NCBI GenBank assembly: GCA_028386065.3
Contig: JAKUCV010007365.1
Location: 40,143-104,142, forward strand
Direction of reading: 5' to 3'
Source of the DNA: Turnera subulata
Taxonomy: Eukaryota; Streptophyta; Magnoliopsida; Malpighiales; Passifloraceae
DNA: 64,000 nucleotides
Shown: piece after piece, positions 31,814-44,735 of the stretch
Numbering within the stretch: position 1 is the stretch's first letter
How the letters are laid out: each line of letters starts with the position of its first letter
Notes under the pieces: model-generated
Databases searched by the model: none
What the model was told of the DNA's origin: nothing
The model's input: the letters and a program-made list of their open reading frames with translations, nothing else
Made by a program: the position numbers and the translations under genes

Positions 31814-34375
31814 CACTACAAGAAAAACAGCATTTAGCGTCAAGAAAAGTAGTCACTAAAAGAACAATTGTTGTCGCTGAAAGTAATGAGCGACCAAGAA
31901 AATTTTGGTCACCTTGGTCGTTGTTGGCTTTGTCGCTAATACTTTAACGACTAAATAAAATTAATAGTCGTTACTATTTTTAACTACTACTTATGATATT
32001 AGTAGATATTACTCTTCTTTTAGTGACACAAAATACCTTGTCGGTAATATATTTAAAACTTTTAACGACCAACAAATAATCATTATTGTTAATGAATAAA
32101 TAATTAAATTTTTCACTGGCTATATTTTTTATTTAATGACTCATAATTAATTTCAACTTAATTCCATTCAGTTCCAAGGACTTCAATGCACAAACAGAGT
32201 AAGTAATTCACTGAAAGTATTTCATTAAAGGATAAAATCACAAATTGTTTAACTTACAATACTAAGGCAAGAAACATATTGTGTAAAGTTTTCCTAATAT
32301 GTAGAGAAAATGTGTACAAGTATGAATGATAGGTAGACAACACTTAATGAAAACACATTGCGCCCTCTGGTATAAATGTCAGCTTGTGTGCATGGTGCGG
32401 ATGGTTTGTGGGTAAAGACATGAGTCCTTGAAGTTCTACGGTTAAATCAAATTAGCACTTGTATCATTGTCATACATATAATTACCATATCCATACAAAC
32501 TACATGAAAAGCTTTTACCATGTTCTCTTGGAGGGCCATCATCATCAAGCATATGGATATTTTTCATATTTCGTCCTAATTAAGGTTGCTGCATACTTGG
32601 TGGGATGGTGTGGTCAAGTCTGCTAGCTACCTATGTTATCACTCTTTAATTAGGTGACAGTTAAACAAAGAAATTAAATATACATGACAAATAGAAATAA
32701 GGAATGTACAAGATAGAATACAAGCAAGCAGGAGAACAAGCATTGCATTTGACAGTGCAAAGCTGCAATGCAGAGAAATCAAATGGTGATACCTATATAT
32801 ATACACCTGTACACACTAGCCTTAAACATCTTCATGGCTCCTTCAAGATAATCCTTCAAAGTCTTGGTACTGTAGGTATCACAATACTACCAAATCGTTT
32901 GCCTTATTCTTCACCATCATGAACTTTATTTTCCACTCCCTCCATAATCCTTCTTCTTCCCTTCAATTGTAGAAACAAGTTCCTGTCAAACCAGAAAACG
33001 ATAATAGAATCATCATCACATATGCACCTTGCCTTAATCTCTAAATTTATCTTAAATTGAGGCAACATGCCAACAATCCCACAGTCTTTATCATTACCAT
33101 CGTTATCCTTATTTTTCTCACAGTTCATCTCCTCCTTGAAAAATCTTGCATAGTTAACAAAGCATGCAAAATTGGCATCATATGGCGTACAAGAGAAGAA
33201 ACATATATAACTACAGTAAGAAAAAGATCCAAGTGCTACATATAAATATGTATTATCACCGGCTAGATATCAATCAAAAAGTAAAGTGATATGTAAATGT
33301 ATGATCTTGACATAAAGTAAACGTGTTGCTTATATATGTAGTTTTTAAAAGTTAAAAATGATCATTCTTTGTACTGGATTGTGTATTATGCTGACAACTT
33401 ATCTCTAGTTTAGCTTAAGAACAGCGTAGTACTATGTATTATGCCTGGCTATGTCTGTTGTGTATTATGCTTAGGGCTAGATAATCGCTCAAACACTTTC
33501 GTTTTCGTTTTTAGAATTTGGGTAAATAATAAATAAAAATTAAGAAATTGAAGATAATTCGCTCAATCACTCTCGTTTTCAGAATTTGGGTAAATAATAA
33601 ACAACAATTAAGAAATTGAAGATAATCGCTCAATCACTTTCGTATTCAGAATTTGGGTAAATAATAAACAACAATTAAGAAATTCAAGAAAATCACTCAA
33701 TCACGATTAAAGCAAATATATATGGCTATTGAGTGGCAGATTGATTTTGATTCACCGTAGACTTCTAGAGAGAATGCCGGGAACTTAAACCCCAGCCAAA
33801 AACTAGTATTGTGTACGTATAAATCCAATAAAAAGTCAACCCTAGAATTAAAGCATGAAAAATATTAGGGAATGGAAGAAGGGTTTGCTTACCGGACTTC
33901 CTCTTCTTGCTTACGTTCACTATCTCTTGATGACAGAGATTCCTCAAAGTGGCTGTGAAACTACTTTTTAAAAGCAAAAATAATGAATGCATTGGAACAA
34001 TTGCTCCCGGAGTTATCTAGCAAAAACAACACCTAAATTCATAGCCATGTATGAAAAGAAAAAAATGAGGGGATATAGTGGGATAAGAGAGAAGAACGTG
34101 GATAAGTGATAAACAAAAAAACAACCAACTGATGGCATAGATCTTCTAATATTTTCTTTTATTTTTTAAAAATATAATTATTATCATGTGGGACTATATT
34201 AACGACCATAGCCGGAAAATATTAATGACAAGATCTGAAAGTGGTAACTAATAATCTTGACAATAAAAAGATAAATGACCAAACTTTAGTTTAGTCATTA
34301 TATATATACCAATAACTACCAAATGTTAAAATTGGTCACTAGGATTGGTAAGTAGTAATCCATTTTCTTGTAGTG
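31814..34375. mobile_element. Non-autonomous CACTA DNA transposon
   Basis: 2562 bp with 13-bp perfect terminal inverted repeats CACTACAAGAAAA (31814-31826 and complement at 34363-34375). It is flanked by the 3-bp duplication GTA (31811-31813, 34376-34378), the class signature of CACTA/EnSpm elements. Subterminal regions carry repeated gtcgctaa, agcgacca and gtcgtta-like motifs, as expected for transposase binding. No frame over ~75 codons and no transposase signature, so it depends on an autonomous relative. Excising it with one GTA restores ..DDCYYV-PTISRN.. of CA4. Confidence 0.95.
33480..33705 (+). repeat. Tandem repeat inside CACTA element, ~67-73 bp unit
   Basis: Three units and a partial fourth start at about 33480, 33553, 33621 and 33688 with gataatcgctcaatcac. 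Each contains agaatttgggtaaataataaa and ttaagaaattgaa. The spacing shrinks from 73 to 67 bp through small indels. Non-coding. Confidence 0.85.
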
Positions 34376-36054
34376 GTACCTACTATAAGCAGGAATTTGA
34401 TTTCTGTCTCTTGTCTGGACAAGAAAGGTTTTTCATTTGTAATAAAGAACAATTGTTGTTCCATTTATTTCAATGATATTTATTATGGTGGTGCATATTT
34501 GAGCAATGGTTTGTATGTTCTAAACCTAGAAACACCAATCTATAACATTAATACGAAGAAGGTCAGAATAAACGATTCTAAAGAAACCTATCTCTGGCAT
34601 TGTCGATTGGGCCATATAAACGAGACTCGTATTTCTAAACTCCTTAAAGATGGGCTTTTAGACTCATTTGATTTTGAATCATTTGAGACATGTGAGTCAT
34701 GTTTGTTAGGCAAGATGACGAAGGCTCCTTTTACCGATAAAGGTGAAAGAGCTTCGGACTTGTTTTGTCTTATACATAGTGATGTATGCGGACCTATGTC
34801 GACACAAGCTAGAGGTGGATTTCAATACTTCATTACATTTACTAACGATTTCAGTAGGTATGGCTATGTGTATCTAATGAGACATAAGTTAGAATCCTTT
34901 GAAAAGTTCAAAGATTTCAAGAATGAAGTACAAAATCAACTCGGCAAGAGCATTAAAATGCTTCGATTAGATCGAGGAGGTGAATACTTAGGCTGAGAAT
35001 TTATTGATCATCTAAAGGAGTGTGGTATAGTATCACAGCTCACTCCACCGGGTACGCCTCAATGGAATGGTGTATCCGAAAGGAGGAATAGAACCTTGTT
35101 AGACATGGTTCATTCGATGATGAGTCAAGCTGACCTTCCTTCTTTTTTTTGGGACATGCATTATTGAGTGTTGCATTTACACTTAACCGTGTTCCATCTA
35201 AATCCGTCGAAAAGACACCATATGAGATATGGAATGGGAGACATCCCAATTTGTCTTTTATGAGAATTTGGGGTTGTGAGGGTTACGTGAGACGTGAAGC
35301 ATCAGATAAACTCGGCCCTAAATCCGACAAGTGCCTCTTTGTAGGATACCCTAAGGAAACTAAAGGGTATTATTTCTATAATCCTTTAGAGCACAAAGTG
35401 TTTGTTGCTCGGACTGCTATTTTTCTAGAAAGATAATTTATTTCTAGAAGAATCAGTGGGAGGAAAATTGAACGCGAAGAAGTTCGAGATATAGAGGCTG
35501 AGATGGAAAAATGACAGGAACCACAAGAAGTTGTGGATGAGAATCCTGTGCCTGTAACACATAGACCGCGTAGGTCGGATAGGATTCGGCATGAGCCGGA
35601 GAGATATAGATTTCTTATGACTCATACTGAAGACGTGATGCTCATAGAAGAGGATGAGCCCACTTCCTATCAGCAAGCTATTACGGGTCCAAACTCTAAG
35701 AAGTGGCTAGAAGCCATGAATTAGGAGATGGAATTCATGTGTGAGAACAAGGTATGGACCTTGGTTGATCCACCTGAAGGGGTAAAACCCATAGGGTGCA
35801 AATGGGTCTTTAAGAGAAAGACCGACATGGATGGTAATGTGATTACCTTTAAAGGGTGATTGGTTGCGAAAGGTTTTAAGCAAGTTCATGGTATTGACTA
35901 TGACGAAACTATCTCACCAGTTGCCATAGTTAAATCCATCCGGATTCTACTGGCTATAGCAGCATACCATGATTATGAGATATGGCAAATGGATGTCAAG
36001 ACCGCTTTCCTTAATGAAAATCTTTTAGAGGATGTGTACAGGACACAACCTGAA
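34376..36054 (+). pseudogene. CA4 integrase and RT N-terminal half, multiple stops
   Basis: Resumes in protease (PTISRN) and continues through GAG-pre-integrase (WHCRLGHI, CESCLLGK), integrase (HSDVCGPM; the second catalytic box reads RLDRGGEY; NGVSERRNR) and RT fingers (WQMDVKTAFLNEN). Stops: TGA 34994-34996, TAA 35434-35436, TGA 35512-35514, TAG 35722-35724, TGA 35857-35859. A frameshift lies at the T-run near 35140-35155. G1 interrupts it at 36054, in ..TQPE. Confidence 0.92.
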
Positions 36055-37504
36055 AGAAACGCCCGTGTCCCAATTCTTAATATAAACTATAAATTAATTA
36101 TGAAATGACCAAATTGCCCTTTTCATTCCCGGACACGAATATTATTATCAACTGAAACACCGTATCCCAAATTATCCATTAGATTAATTATATCATGTGA
36201 AGTGGCCAAAATGCCCTTCTCCCCCGGGATACAATAAAATCAAGAAAAATCATTAATTATGCAAAATAAAGACAATACAGTATATCAAAATAGAGTATGC
36301 AGCGGAAGACAAATACATAATCAAATATGAATTTAATGCACCCTACGGATCCGACCCGAGGAGGAAAGCACCGCCACCTGCTGATATGCACCACTGCTCA
36401 TCGAACAGCTAACTTGTAAAAGGTCTGTGAGGGGGTGAGACCAACCACTGTCTCACCACAAACAAATTACAAATCAACTAAAAGTACACCGGCATCAGGC
36501 AACAACAACCACAATGCACAAGCAAGACACCATTAGACTACAAACCATCACCTATCATTACTTATATTATTATCTTGTTATTAGGTTTAAATATTTTATT
36601 AGGGCCCTCTACTGTGTGCGTCGAGCTCGGTCCCGTCTCATGAGACAACCAGGCATAAGCCCAAATAAACCAGGCACGAAGCCCAAACATATCTATAGAG
36701 AGAGAGAGAGACAAAGAGAAAGAGGGAGATAGAAAGGGGGAGGTAGAAGGACGGAGGTAGAACCGGTCATAACAGACCCATATGCTAAACCGCATGAGAT
36801 CCCGAGGGGTATCACTTCCCGCTCGAACCAACCGGTCAACAGCCCCACAGTAGAATTATTATGGTATTTTTATTCTCAATTATGCATAAAGAGTTTCGTG
36901 TACCATTACATATGATTGTCCAGGTTTGTGTAGATTTTACATCTTATTCTCAACTCCGGGCCTCCAGCCCATAGTCCACCACACGAACCACAAAACCATA
37001 TATCATGTTAACTAACACACCAAACAAACCATACTCGACAGGCATATTATACCACACTGGTACACAGTTCATATAATCATGCACTTTGCATCAGAGACAA
37101 CATCAATAAAATACAAGGTATATGCAAGAACATCCGCAAAGCAGGCAAGCATGCATACAGCATTCAAGGCCAAACAAATAACACCACTCTATATACCAAG
37201 ACAACTAACCGAGCATTGTAGGCAGTAATGCATACAAAGGATTATAAGTCCTCACCTTGGCCATAATAATTGCCTCGGAAGCCGAAGCCTTAACCCGCCT
37301 CAACATTCCTATGTCCATAACGTCCTACGAATATACACATCATATAAGAAGCTTACCCATCACAAATAAAAAATTGCATGCCAATGTATGATCTTGAGTT
37401 TATCCCGTAGCCTAAGGCCCGTTACTAACCACCAAGGTCAGAACCCAAACAATCTCACAATCTTAGTCCAAGACTAAAGGTCCAATTAATTAAAATATTA
37501 GGTT

Positions 37505-37695
37505 TAATTCTCCTTTGGGCCTAAGGTCCATATCCAAAATAGTTGTCAGTTTAATTATCCATTGGGCCTAAAGCCCATTCCCATAATAGTCACTGGGCCT
37601 AAAGCCCATCTTAAATACAAGCCGTTGGGCCTAAAGCCCACTTCATTAGTCATTGGGCCTAAAGCCCATACACACTCCGCTTAACATTTATTAGG
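37505..37695. promoter_or_regulatory. Palindromic TGGGCC array in G1 3' LTR
   Basis: TTGGGCCTAAAGCCCA or close variants occur about six times in under 200 bp (around 37516, 37562, 37592, 37624, 37653, 37690). Each half carries TGGGC(C/T), the core of plant site II / TCP-type elements. The same array is in the 5' LTR (~42710-42890) and in G2 and G3 LTRs. Confidence 0.6.
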
Positions 37696-39196
37696 CCTAG
37701 ACTCGGCCCGTTAACATAGTCGTGACAAATTGAACTCCCGAGCCCAATCTTTTCGGCCTAACGGTTCTAAACGCGTCGGAAATATATTCCGGCCGCGTCA
37801 CTCACAACTCGCACACCCGGTTTCCACTAAGTCCATATCGTTTTAATACATTAATTAAATGCATTTACACAACATGACATGTACAAAATCAACTAACAGC
37901 CAACAACGAAAATTACCATGTCATGCCGGAAAGAAATTTATGTCTTGTCGGAACAGCACCCGAGCCTCACCGTAAAATTCCAGAGCCCCGCCGGATTCCG
38001 GTCAGCCTCGCCGAATTTCGGTCAGCCTCGCCGGAACAGTACCCCAACACGTCGAAAAGAAACCACAACAAACTGCCCAACCCGAATATTAGAACCTATT
38101 ATCAAAATCCAACCCATTACTTTACTCGCTGTCAGATTCCAATATAATAAGCAACGACGGCATAAAATCCCAGCAAGAATGTGCACACCAAGGAACACCC
38201 AACCGAACATCTATCTCAAGAGTATTATAGTTTTGGAATTCAAAAACCAAGTCTTCGGAATGCTTACCAGAAAGGAACAAAAGGAACCAAACCCGAGTCC
38301 CACACCAGCCCACTGCCAGTAAGGCCCGATCAGCAACCCAGGCCAAACCCGCCGCCAGAACACCTCGAACGGGAGAACGCAGCAGCAGACACGCCTCGTG
38401 GCCACAACAAAAACAGCCAACCCATCACCCAACAACCACCATCTACTCGCCACCACTCAAAGACAAAGAAAACAAACCCCAAATCAAGCTTACAGCATCA
38501 TCGGCACAAGAAGAAAGGAAGAAGAGAAAAAACAGAGGCAGCACAACCTACCCCTCTACGGCGTCCGGACTCGGCAACAACACAGCCACAACATCACAGC
38601 ACGACCCTTACTTGGCGACAGCGGCACAACCAACAACCGTCGGGGACGGGTGTTGAAGAGGAAGAGGAAGGCGACGCTTCCCACCCACCTCGTCTTCTCC
38701 TTCAGCGACCAGAGGCGACTTGCCTCATTCTCCCTGCCTAGAACCCACAAGCACAGCCACCTCAACCCCGCCGCCCATGACACAGCAGCTACCAGGCCGA
38801 CCCGCTCCCGAGCAATGGCAACGCGACCCCACCTCGGCTTCTCCGCCCGAGGCTTTGCCCGATTCACCACCTGGTATCGGAAGAAAAGTACGAGGGTAAG
38901 AGGAGGACGATGGAAAACGAAATGGCTGCAGCAACAGACCGTTTGTCAGCTTTCGTGCTCGTTCTTCCCTTCAAACACAGCGGCGGCGGCGCGCGGTTGG
39001 AGAAAACGGGGAAGACGATCAGCTGTAGGAATTAGTGTATAAAGAGAGGAAGAGGTTTTTGGAGGAAGTGGTAACCGTCGAGGCACAAATCGAGTAATGG
39101 GAGAGAAGAGAGGAAATCGGGGAGCAAGAAAGGTGGGCAGCCGTTCTGGAAGAAAAGAGAGGAAGAAAAGAATGAGGAGAGAGAGAAGAATAGAAG

Positions 39197-39204
39197 TTTT
39201 TATA
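39197..39204 (-). promoter_or_regulatory. G1 3' LTR TATA box
   Basis: The minus strand reads ggTATAAAAAc after accctag; the equivalent is at 44353-44360 in the 5' LTR and at 53327-53334 in G2. It is followed downstream by pyrimidine-rich leader sequence, as in plant promoters. Confidence 0.55.
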
Positions 39205-39576
39205 CCCTAGGGTTAGTGATTTCGGCCGGGACCAAAACGACGTTGTTTTGGTCTTAGGCACGGTCAACCCTCTTCCCTTGGTCAAAACGCAAGCCAAGTA
39301 TGTGTTTTACGTTTGGCCTATTCCGAAACTACGTAGTTTTTGGCAAAACTACACTACACCATGTGTTGCACCTCAAAACACAAATAAATTTCGTACAACC
39401 CGAAACTAGAATTAAATCCAACATATATAAAATATTTCCATGTAAAAATAAATTCTTAACATTAATTTTCTTGACCAAAAATCCCGGAAATCCCGCAAGG
39501 GTAAAATTGGAAATTAAATTTCAAAAAATTTTAAAAATTCCGTAAAAATCAATTAACGAAAAATCGGGGCGTTACA

Positions 39577-41218
39577 GTTCTACCCCACTTAACAAAATTT
39601 CGTCCTCGAAATTTACAGAACAAACCAAGCCACCAATTGCTTAACGGACACAAACAAGTGTCACCCGGTATCAAAATACCCTTGGCCAAAACCACCAAGT
39701 AGAACCATCATGTCCATCAAATACATTTCCAAGCAAGAACTCCAATATACCCAATTCAATCATCGACTTAGTCTAACATGATCAATAGATCATAAGATCA
39801 AAGCTCTAAGCAAAAAATCTTATTCAATCATAATCAACAATATTGATACTAGAATCCATAAACCGTTTCATTTATCATCAATCAACCAAAAATATATCCA
39901 ATCTTTTAACCCATTACACATATCCTCTAACACAGAACCCCAAGTTGTTACCTAAATAACAAGATCATCACTCCCATTGTGAATACCTCAAGACCAAAAA
40001 TCCATAATCTATCACATTTTTCGAACCTCAAGTATTTCCTTCTTCCACATACTAATTCAGCCAAAATTGTATAAAATTTCCGGAATATACCTTAGGTACT
40101 AGAACCCGATCATTACCAAAATATCATAAATATACTTCTATACCTTGGATTTCTCAACACCCATACATCCTTTCGTAACTCGTACTCATGAATCTTTCTC
40201 TCAAACCATAATTACCACGATCATCAAAATACCTTTGATAAAGAACCCAAATATTATAAGGTCACTCCAACGTATACACTATCATACTACCGACATTTAA
40301 CTCATATCACCCAAGACAAAGTCAGAAATCTAGCCTTAAGACCCAAACATTATCAATATCCACTTTTAACTCGTGAATCTAAACCTCAACAAGAGTAGTT
40401 TAATCAAAACTCCCAATTATATCACCGTTAAAAGTCAAACCTCAATATGACACACTATCGGCATCCTCAACCCGCATATAAGTGATAACTTCAACAACAA
40501 TTCATGATCAAAACTTTTTAATCACAAACACTATCAATACCTCAAATCTCAACCAGGTCAAATACTTCAAGCATCATTGAAAGACATTTCCCCAAATATG
40601 CCGTTAGATCAATCCTTAAATGAATTCAAGAAATCATCTCAAACCCTGAACAAGATTTAATCCATAAGATAATTTCACAAGTAACTTCAAATCCTTCCGC
40701 TCAAATAATCAGAACACATATAACATGATCATCAAGATCACCAAAATCACAAGAATCACATCAGATCATCTCTTGACAGATATAACATCCAAAACAAAAT
40801 TGATGGTTCTTACTTGTATTGGCCAGTTCCATTTCTGGAACTATCAAACATGTTGTCGTAGGAACGCACCTTCCAGCGATAACACAGGGAGAAGCAACAA
40901 CAGTGTACTCACACCGACACAAAAACGTAAGCAAAGAATCAAGAGTCTACACCGACTCTGATAAAGCAGTGGATATTCCACAAAACAAACTTTGCTACAG
41001 CCTAAGCAGTAAAGGCAATCATGTCATTTCAACGACAATATCGGGTCACTCTGACCCTCAACAGGTGCGTGTCCTCCACCGGATCCATAGTACGACACAC
41101 TATATGAATGCATATGACAATGCAACAAACAATTCAAATAGGAGCAGACATATGCATAGAGGATCACAAAACACCTCAGAACATCCCCAAGGATCTACAA
41201 CCTGGCTCCGCTACCAAC
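39577..41218 (-). other. G1 internal region, non-coding
   Basis: 1642 bp between the LTRs. It is collinear with the G2 interior (56063-57595), sharing the PBS, cttggggatgttctga, ggccagttccatttctgg-type blocks and the fcgaggacgaaattt-like tail. A plus-strand frame of ~140 codons (40819-41244) is open but runs antisense into the LTR and shows no purifying selection against G2. No gag, protease, RT, RNase H or integrase signature. Confidence 0.8.
41201..41216 (-). other. G1 primer-binding site
   Basis: Minus strand TGGTAGCGGAGCCAGG, two bases inside the 5' LTR end. Followed by ttgt, it agrees at 16 of 20 positions with the complement of plant initiator tRNA-Met as I recall it. Confidence 0.75.
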
Positions 41219-44200
41219 TGAAATGCCCGTGTCCCAATTGTTAATATAAACTATAAATTAAATATGAAATGACCAAATTGCCCTTTTCATTCCCGGACAC
41301 GAATATTATTATCAACTGAAACACAGTATCCCAAATCATCCATTAGATTAATTATATCATGTGAAGTGGCCAAAATGCCCTTCTCTCCCGGGATACAATA
41401 AAATCAAGAAAAATCATTAATTATGCAAAATAAAGACAATACAGTATATCAAAATAGAGTATGCAGCGGAAGACAAACACATAATCAAATATGAATTTAA
41501 TGCACCCTATGGATCTGACCCGAGGAGGAAAGCACCGCCACCTGCTGATATGCACCACTGCTCATCGAACAGCTAACCTGTAAAAGGTCTGTGAGGGAGT
41601 GAGACCAACCACTGTCTCACCACAAACAAATAAAGCAATAATATACAATTACAAATCAACTACAAGTACACCGGCATCAGGCAACAGCAACCACAATGCA
41701 CAAGCAAGACATCATCAGACTACAAACCATCACTTATCATTACTTATATTATTATCTTGTTATTAGGTTTAAATATTTTATTAGGGCCCTCTACTGTGTG
41801 CGTCGAGCTCGGTCCCGTCTCATGAGACAACCAGGTATAAGCCCAAATAAACCAGGCACGAAGCCCAAACATATCCATAGAGAGAGAGAGAGACAGAGAG
41901 AAAGAGGAAGATAGAAAGGGGGAGGTAGAAGGAGGGAGGTAGAACTGGTCATAACAGACCCATATGCTAAACCGCATATACCATGCTAAACCGCATGAAA
42001 TCCCGAGGGGTATCACTTCCTGCTCGAACCAACCGGTCAACAGCCCCACAGTAGAATTATTATGGTATTTTTATTCTCAATTATGCATAAAGAGTTTCGT
42101 GTATCATTACATATTATTGTCCAGGTTTGTGTGGATTTTACATCTTATTCTCAAGTCCGGGCCTCCAGCCCATAGTCCACCACACGAACCACAAAACCAT
42201 ATATCACGTTAACTAACACACCAAACAAACCATACTCGACAGGCATATTATACCACAGTGGTACACAGTTCATATAATCATGCACTTTGCATCAGAGACA
42301 ACATCAATAAAATACAAGGTATATGCAAGAACATCCGCAAAGCAGGCAAGCATGCATACAGCATTCAAGGCCAAACAAATAACACCACTCTATATACCAA
42401 GACAACTAACTGAGCATTGTAGGCAGTAACGCATACAAAGGTTTATAAGTCCTCACCTTGGCCATAATAATTGCCTCGGAAGCCGAAGACTTAACCCGCC
42501 TCAACATTCCTATGTCGATAACGTCCTACGAATATCCACATCATATAAGAAGCTTACCCATCACAAATAAATAAATGCATGCCAATGTATGATCTTGAGT
42601 TTATCCCGTAGCCTAAGGCCCGTTACTAACCATCAAGGTCAAAACCCAAACAATCTCATAATCTTAGTCCAAGACTAAAGGTCCACTTAATTAAAACATT
42701 AGGTTTAATCCTCCTTTGGGGCTAAGGTCCATATCCAAAATAGTTGTCAGTTTTAATTATCCATTGTGCCTAAAGCCCATTCCCATAATAGTCACTGGGC
42801 CTAAAGCCCATCTTAAATACAAGCCATTGGGCCTAAAGCCCATACACACTCCGCATAACATTTATTGGTCCTAGACTCAGCCCGTTAACATAGTCGTGAC
42901 AAATTGAACTCCCGAGCCCAACCTTTTCGGCCTAACGTTTCTGGACGCGTCGGAAATATATTCCGGCCGCGCCACTCACAACTAGCACACCCGGTTTCCA
43001 CTAAGTCCATATTGTTTTAATACATTAATTAAATGCATTTACACAACATGACATGTACAAAATCAACTAACGGCCAACACCGAAAATTACCATGTCATGC
43101 CGGAAAGAAATTTATGTCTTGTCGGAACAGCACCCGAGCCTCGCCGGAAAATTCCCGAGCCCCGCCGAATTTCGGTCAGCCTCGCCAGAATAGTACCCGT
43201 ACACGTCGAAAAGAAACCACAACAAACTGCCCAACCCGAACAATAGACCCTGTTATCAAAATCCATCCCATTACTTTAGTCGCTGTCAGATTCCAATATA
43301 ATAAGCAACGACGGCGTAAATTCCTAGCAAGAATGTGCACACCAGGGAACACCCAACCGAACATCTATCTCAAGAGTATTATAGTTTTGGAATTCAAAGA
43401 CCAAGTCTTCGGAATGCTTACCAGAAAGAAACAAAAGGAACCAAACCCGAGTCCCACACCAGCCCACTGCCCGGTAAGGCCCGATCAGCAACCCAAGCCA
43501 AACCCGCCGCCAGAACACCTCGAACGCGAGAACACAGCAAGCAGACACGCCTCGTCGCCACAACAAAAACAGCCAACCCGTCACCCAACAGCCACCATCT
43601 ACTCGCCACCACTCAAAGACAAAGAAAACAAACCCCAAATCAAACTTACAACATCATCGGCACAAGAAGAAGGGAAGAAGAGAAAAAACAGAGGCAGCAC
43701 AACCTACCCCTCTACGGCGTCCGGACCCGGCACCAACACAGCCACAACATCACAGCACGACCCTTACTTGGCGACAGCGGCACAACCAACAAGCGTCGGG
43801 GACGGGTGTTGAAGAGGAAGAGGAAGGCGACGCGTCCCACCCACCTCATCTTCTCCTTTAGCGACCAGAGGCGACTTGCCTCATTCTCCCTGCCTAGAAC
43901 CCGCAAGCGCAACCACCTCAGCCCAGCCGCCCTTGACACAGTAGCTACCAGGCCGACCCGCTCCCGAGCAATGGCAACGCGACCCCACCTCGGCTTCTCT
44001 GCCCGAGGCTTTGCCCGATTCACCACCTGGTATCGGAAGAAAAGTACGAGGGTAAGAGGAGGACGAAGGAACAAGAGATGGCTGCAGCAATAGACCGTTT
44101 GTCAGCTTACGTGCTCGTTCTTCCCTTCAAACACAGCGGCGGCGGCGCGCGGTTGGAGAAAACGGGGAAGACGATCAGCTGTAGGAATTAGTGTATAAAG

Positions 44201-44735
44201 AGAGGAAGAGGTTTTTGGAGGAAGTGGTAACCGTTGAGGCACAAATCGAGTAATGGGAGAGAAGAGAGGAAATCGGGGAGCAAGAAAAGTGGGCAGCCGT
44301 TCTGGAAGAAAAGAGAGGAAGAAAAGAATGAGGAGAGAGAGAAGAAGAGAAGTTTTTATACCGTAGGGTTAGGGTTGATTTCGGCCGGGACCAAAACGAC
44401 ATCGTTTTGGTCTTAGGCACGGTTAACCCTCTTCCCTTGGTAAAAACGCAGGCCAAGTAAGTGTTTTATGTTTGGCCTATCCCGAAACTACGTAGTTTTT
44501 GGCAAAACTACACTACACCATGTGTTGCACCCCAAAACACAAATAAATTCCGTAGAACCCGAAACTAGAATTAAATCCAACATATATAAAATATTTCCAT
44601 GTAAAAATAAATTATTAACATTAATTTTCTTGACCAAAAATCCCGGTAATCCCGCAAGGGTAAAAATGGAAATTAAATTTCAAAAAGTTTTGAAAATTTT
44701 GTAAAAATCAATTAACGAAAAATCGGGGCGTTACA
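41219..44735 (-). repeat. G1 5' LTR
   Basis: 3517 bp, collinear with 36055-39576 and differing by scattered substitutions and small indels (for example an extra aagcaataatatac segment near 41632 and an 18-bp duplication near 41970-41990). TATA box at 44353-44360 (minus) and the conserved CTCATGAGAC / GGGCCC block at 41783-41835. Confidence 0.9.

Larger units (their letters stand above)
36055..39576 (-). repeat. G1 3' LTR
   Basis: 3522 bp. Landmarks: a conserved block with CTCATGAGAC, CGAGCTCGACGC and GGGCCC (36601-36660), a GA microsatellite (~36696-36735), an array of TTGGGCCTAAAGCCCA palindromes (~37505-37690), a GC-rich transcribed-leader-like region (~38000-39010), TATAAAAA (minus, 39197-39204), and an ACGT palindrome relative ccaaaacgacgttgttttgg near 39230. 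Confidence 0.9.
36055..44735 (-). mobile_element. G1: non-autonomous Ty3/gypsy-type element with 3.5-kb LTRs
   Basis: TSD CTGAA lies at 36050-36054 and 44736-44740. Minus orientation: 5' LTR 41219-44735 (3517 bp), interior 39577-41218 (1642 bp), 3' LTR 36055-39576 (3522 bp). LTRs start TGTAACGCCCCG; they end GGGCATTTCA (5') and GGGCGTTTCT (3'). PBS TGGTAGCGGAGCCAGG (complement of 41201-41216) and PPT AAGTGGGGTAGAAC (complement of 39577-39590) are in place. The interior holds no gag or pol domain. Before the PPT it keeps the tttcgaggacgaaatttt motif typical of plant chromovirus ends. It shares LTR and interior with G2. Confidence 0.93.

Noticed and set aside
32904..33128. A minus-strand 74-codon acidic/basic frame in the CACTA element as a transposase remnant.
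   Set aside because: No TNP2, TNP-A or Transposase_21-type motif can be seen; composition alone does not support it.
38000..39040. Long open frames in the GC-rich part of the G1 LTR (and 43033-44093).
   Set aside because: They lie within the LTRs, occur in several frames and on both strands, differ in frame between the two LTR copies, and show no domain.
40819..41244. Antisense open frame of ~140 codons in the G1 interior, with a similar frame in G2 (56060-56392).
   Set aside because: In the best-matching ~170 bp I count about five amino-acid-changing and four silent differences between G1 and G2, no sign of purifying selection. The frame also runs into the LTR, so it is shared DNA, not a gene.
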